Part shown: positions 32,533 to 40,953 of the stretch, one piece after another
How the letters are laid out: every line of letters begins with the position of its first letter
Position numbering within the stretch: the stretch's first letter is position 1
Assembly: GCF_001579845.1 (NCBI RefSeq)
Contig: NZ_CP007440.1
Span: 3,060,029 to 3,124,028 of the forward strand
Direction of reading: 5' to 3'
Length of the DNA: 64,000 bases
Origin: Rhodoplanes sp. Z2-YC6860
Lineage (GTDB): Bacteria > Pseudomonadota > Alphaproteobacteria > Rhizobiales > Xanthobacteraceae
Translations under genes and position numbers: made by a program
The notes under the pieces: generated by a model
The model's database searches: none
Seen by the model: the letters and a program-made list of their open reading frames with translations, nothing else
What the model was told of the DNA's origin: nothing

Positions 32533-32778
32533 ATGCGCCGCACAAAGCTACTTTAGCGCCACCGCTTCGAGCCTAAAGAAGATTCCGTTCGCTGCGTTGC
32601 ATCATTCATGATCACGTTGCACGCAGTTTCGCCCAAATCTTCATCGTCGCGGTTCATTTGCGTGCGCTAGCATGCGTCAGCCCTGCCGGGGGCGAGGGGG
32701 AATTTGCGGGTTTGGGCTTGAGCCAAGCCGCGATCCTCCGTCGGACTTTGACCGAACGCGTTCAACCCGGAGGCCTTT
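32533..32778. promoter_or_regulatory. Divergent promoter region between the Mo-hydroxylase and Liv operons
   Basis: 246 bp separating two operons that read outward. It must contain both promoters. A good ribosome-binding site (GGAGG) precedes the importer ATG at 32779. I see no clear long inverted repeat or consensus sigma-70 element. Shared control of importer and catabolic enzyme is the simple inference from the arrangement. Confidence 0.5.
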
Positions 32779-33984
32779 ATGCCGTCGTTTTCCTCGAAGT
32801 TTTCCAGCGCGCTGCTTCTGACCGCTGGTATTGCAGCGGGCGCGCTGACGTCCGCGGCGCATGCTGCAGAGATCAAGATCGGAGCGCCTCTCGGCCTCAC
32901 CGGCTCGGTCGCGGATGAGGCCAAGAAGCAGGAAGTCACATTCAAGATGTGGCTCAACAAGGTCAATGCCGCGGGCGGCATCGATGTCGGTGGCACCAAG
33001 ATGAAGGTGCAGCTCGTTCAGTACGACTATCAGTCGGATGGCCAGCGCGCAGCCCAACTCGCCGAGAAGCTGATCACCGATGACAAGGTCGACGTGCTAT
33101 TCGCGCCGTTCGGCTCGGGCCATACCAAGATCGTTGCCACCATCGCGGCGCGCTACGAGATGCCGACCATCGCCTGCGCGGCGTCGTCGGAATCGGTGTT
33201 CGATCAGAACTCCGGCTATCTGTTCGGCACGCTGTCGCCGAATGCCGCCCTGTTCGCGCCGATGATCGCGCTCTTCAAAGAAAAGCTGCCGACGCTGAAG
33301 ACACTGGCGGTGCTCGGCCGCGATGACGTGTTTCCGAAAGCGACCGCGCAAGGCATCGCAGCCGCCGCCAAGGCCGCCGGCCTGAACGTGGCCTACGAGC
33401 AGCTTTATCCGCTCGGCACGATGGATCATTCGGCGTCGCTGTCGGCGATCAAGGCGACCAATCCGGACTGGATCTACATCACCGGCTACACCCAGGACCT
33501 AGTGCTGGCGCGCAAGCAGATGTCGGATCTCGGTGTGAAGGCGCCGATCATCACCATGGTCGCGGGCCCGGCCTACAAGGAATATGTCGATGGTCTTGGC
33601 GACCTCGCCAACGGCATCACCAGCTCGAGCTGGTGGCACAGCGCGACGAGCTACAAGGGCGTCGGCGTGTGGCCGACCACCGAGGACTTCGTCAAGGAGT
33701 TCGTCGCCCAGGAGAAGTCTGACCCGGACTATGTCCACGCCTCCTGCGCCGCAACCGGCGTGCTCTACCAGAACGCCGTCGAGCGCGCCGGCTCGATCGA
33801 CAAGAAGAAGGTCCGCGATGCGCTGGCCGCGACCGACATCAGCACCTTCTACGGTCCGATCAAGTTCAGCCCGAACGGCATGAATCAGGTGCGCGGGCTT
33901 CCCATCATCCAGGTGCAGGACAAGGCCATCAAAGTGCTGGGCCCTGCCGAAATCAAGAACGCCGATCTGATGCTGCTCAAGTGA
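32779..33984 (+). CDS. Branched-chain-amino-acid-type ABC substrate-binding protein
   Basis: A 401-residue periplasmic receptor with signal peptide (FSSALLLTAGIAAGALTSAAHA). The mature part begins EIKIGAPLGLTGSVADEAKK, the usual LivJ/K first strand, and has NAAGGIDVGGTKMKVQLV and VLFAPFGSGHTKIV. Periplasmic LivK-like receptors in such catabolic clusters often bind aromatic or amide compounds, not amino acids. GGAGG precedes the ATG. It heads the operon with two permeases and two ATPases and is divergent from the Mo-hydroxylase genes, which suggests that it captures the hydroxylase substrate. Confidence 0.93.
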   Translation: MPSFSSKFSSALLLTAGIAAGALTSAAHAAEIKIGAPLGLTGSVADEAKKQEVTFKMWLNKVNAAGGIDVGGTKMKVQLVQYDYQSDGQRAAQLAEKLITDDKVDVLFAPFGSGHTKIVATIAARYEMPTIACAASSESVFDQNSGYLFGTLSPNAALFAPMIALFKEKLPTLKTLAVLGRDDVFPKATAQGIAAAAKAAGLNVAYEQLYPLGTMDHSASLSAIKATNPDWIYITGYTQDLVLARKQMSDLGVKAPIITMVAGPAYKEYVDGLGDLANGITSSSWWHSATSYKGVGVWPTTEDFVKEFVAQEKSDPDYVHASCAATGVLYQNAVERAGSIDKKKVRDALAATDISTFYGPIKFSPNGMNQVRGLPIIQVQDKAIKVLGPAEIKNADLMLLK

Positions 33985-34002
33985 CTGCGACACATTCTCC
34001 CG

Positions 34003-34037
34003 GCCCGCGGGCCTCGTCGCCCGCGGGCACGTTTTTT
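34003..34037 (+). terminator. Hairpin and T-run between the receptor and permease genes
   Basis: A 10-bp GC stem (34003-34012 with 34019-34028, loop CTCGTC) is followed by TTTTTT at 34032-34037. It begins 18 bp after the receptor stop. It should end most transcripts there, giving more receptor than channel, a common design in ABC operons. Confidence 0.7.
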
Positions 34038-34113
34038 GCGAACGGTGTTTCGGCATGACTGACGGAGAGGAAAGAAAGACCGGACGGAGCGAACGCCGCG
34101 TGGCGGGCCGTAT

Positions 34114-34983
34114 ATGAACGCGATGGGGCATCTGCAAACCCTGGTGAACGGCATTGTGCTCGGCGCGCTCTACGCGAGCCTTGCGGTCGGATTCTCGTTG
34201 GTCTGGGGCGTGCTCAACATCGTCAACATGCTGCACGGCTCGCTGATCATCCTCGGCGGCTACATCACCTATTTCGCCTGGCACAGCTACGGCATCCATC
34301 CGCTGCTGGCGCTGCCCGCCGTCGCGCTGCTGATGTATGCGCTGGGTTACGTGACCCAGCTTCTGGTCATCAATCGCGTGGTGCATCAGCCAGTGCTGGT
34401 CACGATGACGCTGACCTTCGGGCTCGACCTCATCCTCTACAATTTCATGACGGTCTATTACACGGCGACTCCGCGGCGGGTGACGCTCGATCTCGGCGCC
34501 ACCAGCGTCGGCGGCATCGCGATCCCGTTCGACCGGCTGCTCGGCATGGTGCTGGCGCTGGTGCTGACGGGCCTGCTCTATGTGGTGATGCGGCGCTCAC
34601 GCGTCGGCAGGGCCATCGTCGCCGTTCGCATGGACAGCGCCGCCGCGGCGCTGATGGGCATCAAGGTCAATCGCATCTACGCCATCACCTTCGGCATCGG
34701 CGCGCTGATGGCGGGAGCCACCGGCGTGATCTTTGCGATGGTCTATCCGGTGACCACCAATCTCACCGGCATCTATCTCGGCAAGGCCTTCGTGATCTGC
34801 GTCATCGGCGGGCTTGGCAGCGTGCAGGGCGCGCTTGTCGGCGGCATCGTGCTGGGTGTGATCGAAAGCTTCGCCGGCCAGTTCGTAGGTCCCCAGCACG
34901 CGCTCACGGTCGGATTCGTGCTGATGCTGTTTCTCCTGGTGGTCAAGCCGACCGGCCTCACCGGCATCAAGGGTTACGAGTGA
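34114..34983 (+). CDS. livH: Branched-chain-type ABC permease LivH
   Basis: A 289-residue membrane protein, MNAMGHLQTLVNGIVLGALY at the start, with about eight hydrophobic segments. The LivH core is seen in SLAVGFSLVWGVLNIVNMLH and in the C-terminal GKAFVICVIGGLGSVQGALV, which holds the Gly-rich coupling loop. It forms the channel with the LivM-like subunit, whose start overlaps its stop (TGATG). Confidence 0.94.
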   Translation: MNAMGHLQTLVNGIVLGALYASLAVGFSLVWGVLNIVNMLHGSLIILGGYITYFAWHSYGIHPLLALPAVALLMYALGYVTQLLVINRVVHQPVLVTMTLTFGLDLILYNFMTVYYTATPRRVTLDLGATSVGGIAIPFDRLLGMVLALVLTGLLYVVMRRSRVGRAIVAVRMDSAAAALMGIKVNRIYAITFGIGALMAGATGVIFAMVYPVTTNLTGIYLGKAFVICVIGGLGSVQGALVGGIVLGVIESFAGQFVGPQHALTVGFVLMLFLLVVKPTGLTGIKGYE

Positions 34984-35945
34984 TGGACCGGCGGCTGCAA
35001 TACATCCTGTTTGCGGTCTGGGTGCTGGCGCTGGCCTCGACGCCATTCTGGGCCAGCAACTACATCGTCCGCCTCGCGGTCGTCGTCGCGATGTATTCGA
35101 CGCTGACGCTGTCGTGGAATTTCATCGGCGGCTTCGCCGGCTATCCGTCGTTCTCGACCGCGGCGTTCTTCGGTCTCGGCTGTTATGCCGGTGCGCTGGC
35201 GCAACGCTCCGGCATCCCGATGGTGCTGGCCTGGGGCGTGGCAACGCTGTTCGTCGGCGCTTTTGCGGCGGCGCTGGGCGGGATCATCCTGCGGCTGCGC
35301 GGTCATTATTTCGCGATCGGCTCGATCGGCATCGTCGAAGTGGTGCGGCTCCTCATTTCGTCGTGGGGGAGCCTGACGGGCGGTGGCGACGGGCTGAATT
35401 TACCGCTGCTCAGCGGGGGTCCGAACGCGGTGGCGCGGATTTTTCTGATCGTCATGGTCACGCTGATGATCGTGACGTTCCTGATCACCGTTTACGTCGA
35501 CCGCAGCCGGCTGGGCTTCGGGCTGCGCTGCATCCAGCAGAACGAGGACGCCGCCAACATGGCCGGCGTCAACATCACGCTCTACAAGGTTATCGCCTAT
35601 ACGCTCTCGGCGCTGTTCTGCGGCACCGTCGGCGCGGCCTATTCGTCCTGGACCGGCTACATCGATCCGACGGATTCATTCTCCATCATCATGACCGTCA
35701 AGGTGCCGGTGATGTGCCTCTTGGGCGGGCCCGGCACCGTGCTCGGTCCGGTGATCGGGACCGCGGCCTTCACGCTGCTCGAAGAGGTGTTTTGGGCCAA
35801 TTTCCTTGACTACAACCGCGCCATCCTCGGCACGGTCATCGTCATCCTGATCTTCTTCCTGCCGGGCGGCTTGCTGGCGATCTCCTATCGCGACATCGGC
35901 GGGCGCCTTGCCAGGATGTTCCGCGGTCCGAAGGCCGCAGCATGA
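34983..35945 (+). CDS. livM: Branched-chain-type ABC permease LivM
   Basis: A 320-residue membrane protein starting MDRRLQYILFAVWVLALAST (ATG 34983; a GTG directly before it is also possible). YPSFSTAAFFGLGCYAGALA and CLLGGPGTVLGPVIGTAAFT are LivM hallmarks. It pairs with LivH. Its stop overlaps the LivG start by ATGA. Confidence 0.94.
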   Translation: MDRRLQYILFAVWVLALASTPFWASNYIVRLAVVVAMYSTLTLSWNFIGGFAGYPSFSTAAFFGLGCYAGALAQRSGIPMVLAWGVATLFVGAFAAALGGIILRLRGHYFAIGSIGIVEVVRLLISSWGSLTGGGDGLNLPLLSGGPNAVARIFLIVMVTLMIVTFLITVYVDRSRLGFGLRCIQQNEDAANMAGVNITLYKVIAYTLSALFCGTVGAAYSSWTGYIDPTDSFSIIMTVKVPVMCLLGGPGTVLGPVIGTAAFTLLEEVFWANFLDYNRAILGTVIVILIFFLPGGLLAISYRDIGGRLARMFRGPKAAA

Positions 35946-36689
35946 CGATCCTGGTGGCCGAGCGGGTGAGCAGAAACTTTGGCGGCATCCGCGCCATCGA
36001 CGACCTGAGTTTTGCGCTCAACCAAGGCGAGATCGTCGCCCTGATCGGCCCGAACGGCGCCGGCAAGACCACGCTGGTCAACCTTCTGACCGGCGTGCTG
36101 CGGCCGTCGTCCGGCCACATTCGCTTCGAAGGCTTTGACGTCACGGCGCAACGGCCGTTCGAGGCCGCGCGCCGCGGGCTCGCCCGCACGTTCCAGATCG
36201 TGCAGCCGTTTCCGCGCATGAGCGTGCTTGAGAACGTCGCTGCGGCGGCGCTGTTCGGCGGCAAGCAGGAGAGCGTCGCGGCCGCGATGGACGTGGCGCG
36301 CCAGCAGCTCGAGTTCACGGGGCTGACGGCTTTCGCCGACCGGCCGGCTTCGGCGTTGACGCTGGCCGGCCGCAAGCGGCTGGAGCTTGCAAAAAGCATG
36401 GCGACGAATCCGAAAGTGCTGATGCTCGACGAGGTCAATGCCGGGCTCAATTCCGGCGAGATCGACGGCGCGCTCAAGCTGATCCGGCAGATCGCCGAGC
36501 GCGGCGTGACGATCCTGATCATCGAGCATCTGATGAAGGTCGTGCTTTCGCTCGCGCAGCGCGTGCTGGTGCTGCATCACGGCCAGTTGATTGCCGAGGG
36601 CAGCGCTCAGGACATGGTGCGCGATCCCCGCGTCATCGAGGCCTATCTCGGCGAGAAATTCGCCAAGCGGTTCACGGTGGAGGCAGCGA

Positions 36690-36697
<8 letters not shown>
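35942..36697 (+). CDS. livG: Branched-chain-type ABC ATP-binding protein LivG
   Basis: A 251-residue ATPase with Walker A GPNGAGKTT, signature-region LTLAGRKRLELAKSMATNP (LAGR in place of LSGG, as often in LivG), Walker B VLMLDEVNAGL and switch His in IIEHLMKVV. The substitution of the usual Pro by Val after the Walker B Glu (DEVN) is common in this subfamily. Overlaps livM and the next ATPase. Confidence 0.94.
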
Positions 36698-37406
<709 letters not shown>

Positions 37407-37412
37407 CGGGTC

Positions 37413-38159
37413 TCAGTGCTCGGCCAACAGCGAGCCGAAGCCTTCGATGCGATCTTCGACGCCGTTCGCCCGCAACGCCGACCAATAGGTCGCGACGTTG
37501 ATGGCTATCACCGGAATGCCGAGCCAGCGTTCGCCTTCGCCCGTGAGGTCGGCCATCGCCAGGTCCGTGCCGGCCTGCACGATCGCGTCGACGCCCCTGT
37601 CCGCGAGCGTCTTCAGACCGTCGCGGAGGTCCGCCGTCGTGGCGTGGCTGATCAGCACCTCGCTCGGCCGCTTCAGGCTGTGCACGGCGCCGACCGTCCA
37701 GCCGTTCTCCTCGAAGAAGCCCGCAACCTGCCGGTCGCCGACCGGCTGATAGGGCGTGAGAATGCCGATGCTGCGCACCGTCGGAAATTTCCGCAGCGCC
37801 TCGGCACAGGCGAGCGAGCCGAGCGACACTGCGACGCCGGCACGTTTTTCGAGCCGCGTCTGCAGATCCTTAGCGCCGGCCAAGCCGCCCCAGAAGGTCG
37901 GGATCGACATCGCCATGATCAGATGCGCCGGCTTGCACGACATCACGCGGTCGACCGCGCCATAGAGGTCCGGGCCGATCGCCGTCATGATCTGTTCGAA
38001 TTCGGAGTTGTTGGTCAGCGGCAGATCGGGAATGTGGATGCGGCCGATGTGGTTGGTCACCCCGCGCGGCCGCATGTCGTCGGTTTCCGGCTGCACCGTG
38101 GTGTTGGTCGAGGGGATCACGATGCCGAGCTTGAGGCGGTGGCCGAGTCGGTCGGTCAT
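37413..38159 (-). CDS. Asp/Glu racemase-fold protein, maleate isomerase/arylmalonate decarboxylase-like, lacking the usual cysteines
   Basis: A 248-residue protein. LKLGIVIPSTNTTVQPETDD and the later SIGILTPYQPVGDRQVAGFF plus GIPVIAINVATYWSALR identify the maleate isomerase/arylmalonate decarboxylase family. Family catalysis uses cysteines in two symmetry-related loops; here the first loop reads IMAMSIPTFWGG (81-92) and the second VQAGTDLAM (194-202), with no Cys in either. The only cysteines are Cys75 and Cys118. It may use another mechanism or act on a different substrate. Convergent with the Liv operon and divergent from the alpha/beta hydrolase gene. In nicotinate catabolism a maleate isomerase is the last step, but the missing Cys argues against simple transfer of that role. 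Confidence 0.85.
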   Translation of the reverse strand: MTDRLGHRLKLGIVIPSTNTTVQPETDDMRPRGVTNHIGRIHIPDLPLTNNSEFEQIMTAIGPDLYGAVDRVMSCKPAHLIMAMSIPTFWGGLAGAKDLQTRLEKRAGVAVSLGSLACAEALRKFPTVRSIGILTPYQPVGDRQVAGFFEENGWTVGAVHSLKRPSEVLISHATTADLRDGLKTLADRGVDAIVQAGTDLAMADLTGEGERWLGIPVIAINVATYWSALRANGVEDRIEGFGSLLAEH

Positions 38160-38265
38160 TCTGCATTACCTCTCCGGCCTGCATTGGCACGCGGCTTGCT
38201 GACCTGTCTGTGAAACGCCATGATATCGGGCCCGGAGCCAAGACGTCCATGCCGACGATGCAAGC

Positions 38266-39105
38266 ATGGTGCCGCCCATGACCGGCTGGTTTCCCAAACC
38301 GGCGGGTGCCCCCGAGCGCCGTGTCGCGACCGGTCGCCTGACAATCAATATGGTCGAAATGGGCAGCGGTCCGGCCGTCCTGCTGATCCACGGGCTTGGC
38401 TGGGACCACTCGCTGTGGAATCCGACGATCGCTTATTTTGCACCGCGCTACCGCATGATTGCTGCCGACACCCGTGGCCATGGCGCGACCGACAAGCCCG
38501 ACGGTCCCTACGACATGGAGATGTTCGCGCGAGACTACGCCGCGCTGATCGATGCGCTCGGCTTGAAGCGCCTCTGCGTGATCGGCTTGTCGCAAGGCGG
38601 CATGGTGGCGCAGAAGCTCGCGCTGGTGCGGCCCGACCTCGTCTCGGCCCTGGTGCTGGTCTCGACCTCTTGCAAGTCCGATCCATCGCTGCGCGACAAC
38701 ATGGAGGCGCGGATCGCGGCGATGGATACGGCCGGGCCGGAGGCGGCGGCCAAGATCGCGGCGGAAAGCATCTTCTCGCCGGCCTGGCGCGCAGCGAACA
38801 CCGCGGCGCTGGCGCGCTTCTTCGAATGGCGCGCCGCCATGCCCATGGCGCCACTCAATTCCGCCACGCGCGCCCTCTACGATTTCAACCTGTCCGGCGA
38901 TCTTCCGAACATTGCCGTGCCGACGTTGGTCATCGCCGGCCAGGAGGATGTGCTGACCAGGCCCAAGGGCATGGAGGAGGTCGCGGCGCTCATCCCCGGC
39001 GCGACCTATCGAATGATTCCCGAGACCGGCCACATGATCCCGGTCGAGCAGCCCGAGGCGCTGACTGCGCTTCTCGCCGAGTTTCTGAAGGCGCATGTCC
39101 ACTGA
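38266..39105 (+). CDS. Alpha/beta-fold hydrolase
   Basis: A 279-residue hydrolase (the true start may be the ATG at 38278, MTGWFPKPAG). HG oxyanion motif IHGLGWDHSLW (41-51), nucleophile Ser109 in IGLSQGGM, acid Asp228 in AGQEDVL and His256 in ETGHMIP form a complete triad. The cap region is 140-210. Relatives include 3-oxoadipate enol-lactonase and N-formylmaleamate deformylase (NicD). It diverges from the racemase-fold gene across 106 bp, so the two are probably co-regulated. Substrate not assignable from sequence. Confidence 0.9.
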   Translation: MVPPMTGWFPKPAGAPERRVATGRLTINMVEMGSGPAVLLIHGLGWDHSLWNPTIAYFAPRYRMIAADTRGHGATDKPDGPYDMEMFARDYAALIDALGLKRLCVIGLSQGGMVAQKLALVRPDLVSALVLVSTSCKSDPSLRDNMEARIAAMDTAGPEAAAKIAAESIFSPAWRAANTAALARFFEWRAAMPMAPLNSATRALYDFNLSGDLPNIAVPTLVIAGQEDVLTRPKGMEEVAALIPGATYRMIPETGHMIPVEQPEALTALLAEFLKAHVH

Positions 39106-39120
39106 TGACGTTGTCGTGCG

Positions 39121-39148
39121 TCATGAGTCATGAGTCATGAGTCATGAG
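39121..39148 (+). repeat. Four tandem copies of the heptamer TCATGAG
   Basis: Exactly 28 bp of perfect 7-bp units, containing the palindrome TCATGA four times. It lies 15 bp after the alpha/beta hydrolase stop, in a short gap between convergent genes. Likely a slippage-prone microsatellite. Confidence 0.9.
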
Positions 39149-39272
39149 TGACGGAAAGACGGCATGCTCGTAGGACTCTAGTCTCACAGATTCAGCGGCA
39201 GCAGCTTTCGCTGTGCGGAAGGTCGGCGCAAAGGAGCTGCGCCGTGTCATGGGAGGTGAATGGTTGGTGTCT

Positions 39273-40820
39273 TCACGTCAACGGTTTGCTAGAGCCGAAT
39301 GGCAAACGTTCAAGATCGAGCTCTGCCGTCATGATTTTTTGATGCGCGAGGTCGAGCCACGGCTGCAATTTGGCTACGCGCGCCGAAATGGCCGCGAAGT
39401 CGTTGCGGAATTCCGGCATCACGGCCTCCACGGCATCGTAGATCGTCGATTCGTCCACTGTCGTCAGTCTGCGATCGCGGACTACGATGTTGCCGTCGAC
39501 GATCACGTGCCGTAAGCCGCGTCCGGCTTCGACATGCACCAACTGGCGGACCGCGCTGTTCATCGGCGACCAGCTCGGGTCCTGCATGTCGATCAGTGAA
39601 ATGTCGGCTTTGTAGCCTGGAGCGATACGGCCGAGCTCATGGCCGAGCCGGGCGCCGTCGGCGCCTGCTTCGGTCGCAGCCTTCAGTGCCGCCGTGGTCT
39701 GCGGCGGCCCGGGGATCGGATCGCTTACCGCGGCGAGCAGCGCGAACAGTTTCATGGCGACGAACATGTTCTGCGCATCCGAGCAGCTGCAATTATCGCA
39801 GCCGAGTCCGATCCGCACTCCCGCATCTTGCAGCATTCGGATCGGCGGAATACCACATTTCATTTTCAGATTGCCCTGCGGATTGAGAACCACACCGGCA
39901 CCGTGCTGCGCGAGCAGTTCGATCTCGGGCTTGGCCAGCCAGACGCTGTGAGCGAGATTCAGCCTCGGATCGAGCACGCCTTCCTTGGCGAGCCGCTCGA
40001 TCAGCAATCCGCTGTATTCCGGCACCGAGAGGCGTGCCTGCAGCGCCATGCCGCGCGACTCGTAGATGTGTGAATAGACCGGAATGTCGTAACGACGCGC
40101 GAGCTCCATCGTACGCTGCATCAGCGCGGTCGAGCAGCGCTCAGGCGCCGACGGACCGAGCGCCCACGAGACCAGCGGCCGCGGCTTGGCCTTCAGCCGC
40201 GTGGTCTCGAAATGGCCGAGCAGATCGAGGTTACGTTCCGGCTCCGCTGCGGTGGACAGGAGCTTATGAAGTTCCGGCGGAAACGTGTCTTTCCAGAACG
40301 GGATGGTCTCAAGACCCTTGCGGTCGGCGTATTGCAGCGCGAACACCACGCGCACGCCGACCTTGGCATAGGCGTCCATCACCGCATCCATGTGACGATC
40401 TTCGTAAGGATAGAGCGTCAGCATGTCTTGTACGGTGGTCATGCCGGAGCGCAGGCATTCGAGCGCGCCGAGCAGTGTGCGGGCGTAGACCTCCTCGGTC
40501 GAACGCGGTGGATATTGCGGAGGCAGCGCATAGAGCCGCCAGCTTTCCAGCGGGACCTCTTCCAGCGTGCCCTTCGCTAGAACGTCGTGCGAATGGTAAT
40601 GGGCGTTGATGAAGCCCGGCAGCACGAGATGGCCGCGCGCGTCGATCGTCTGGATGCTCGATCCGATCGCGCTTGTGAAGCCCGGCGAAACGGCGGCGAT
40701 ACGGTCGCCGGCGATGGCGACGTCAAGCTGCGGCGGCTTGTGCCAGTCGGAATCCGGCGTGAGCACCTGGCCTCCCTTGAGAAGCAGCGTGGTGCCGGCG
40801 GGGAGGGGCTGTTCAGTCAT
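39273..40820 (-). CDS. Amidohydrolase, AtzA/TrzN/guanine-deaminase type
   Basis: A 515-residue metallohydrolase starting MTEQPLPAGTTLLLKGGQVL. The HxH pair is GFINAHYHSHDVLAKGTLEE; other ligands are in VYSHIYESRGMAL, LNLAHSVWL and GLGCDNCSCSDAQNMF (catalytic Asp). The small domain closes at RIAPGYKADISLIDM. A longer N-terminus is open but out of character and lacks a start signal. Family members deaminate, dechlorinate or hydrolyse N-heterocycles. It diverges from the next amidohydrolase across a palindromic operator-like site, so it may share regulation with that operon. Confidence 0.88.
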   Translation of the reverse strand: MTEQPLPAGTTLLLKGGQVLTPDSDWHKPPQLDVAIAGDRIAAVSPGFTSAIGSSIQTIDARGHLVLPGFINAHYHSHDVLAKGTLEEVPLESWRLYALPPQYPPRSTEEVYARTLLGALECLRSGMTTVQDMLTLYPYEDRHMDAVMDAYAKVGVRVVFALQYADRKGLETIPFWKDTFPPELHKLLSTAAEPERNLDLLGHFETTRLKAKPRPLVSWALGPSAPERCSTALMQRTMELARRYDIPVYSHIYESRGMALQARLSVPEYSGLLIERLAKEGVLDPRLNLAHSVWLAKPEIELLAQHGAGVVLNPQGNLKMKCGIPPIRMLQDAGVRIGLGCDNCSCSDAQNMFVAMKLFALLAAVSDPIPGPPQTTAALKAATEAGADGARLGHELGRIAPGYKADISLIDMQDPSWSPMNSAVRQLVHVEAGRGLRHVIVDGNIVVRDRRLTTVDESTIYDAVEAVMPEFRNDFAAISARVAKLQPWLDLAHQKIMTAELDLERLPFGSSKPLT

Positions 40821-40865
40821 TTTCTGATCTCGTTGCTTTAGCCAGGGTGTCGTCCGGCTTTGAAA

Positions 40866-40916
40866 GCAATCACCGTGCCCAATTCGCTGGCACGGTGATT
40901 GCCTACACGGTGATTG
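40866..40916. promoter_or_regulatory. Operator-like site: 14-bp inverted repeat plus a third half-site
   Basis: Arms 40866-40879 and 40889-40902 are a perfect 14-bp inverted repeat (GCAATCACCGTGCC and its complement) around a 9-nt spacer. A further CACGGTGATTG copy at 40906-40916 lies in direct orientation to the right arm. It sits in the 133-bp gap between divergent amidohydrolase genes. The GntR regulator at 42505 is the nearest candidate ligand. The same CCGTGCC-N9-GGCACGG core recurs at 63524-63546. Confidence 0.7.
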
Positions 40917-40953
40917 TCGAAGTGTAGACACGTCAAGCCGGGATGCCGACACC

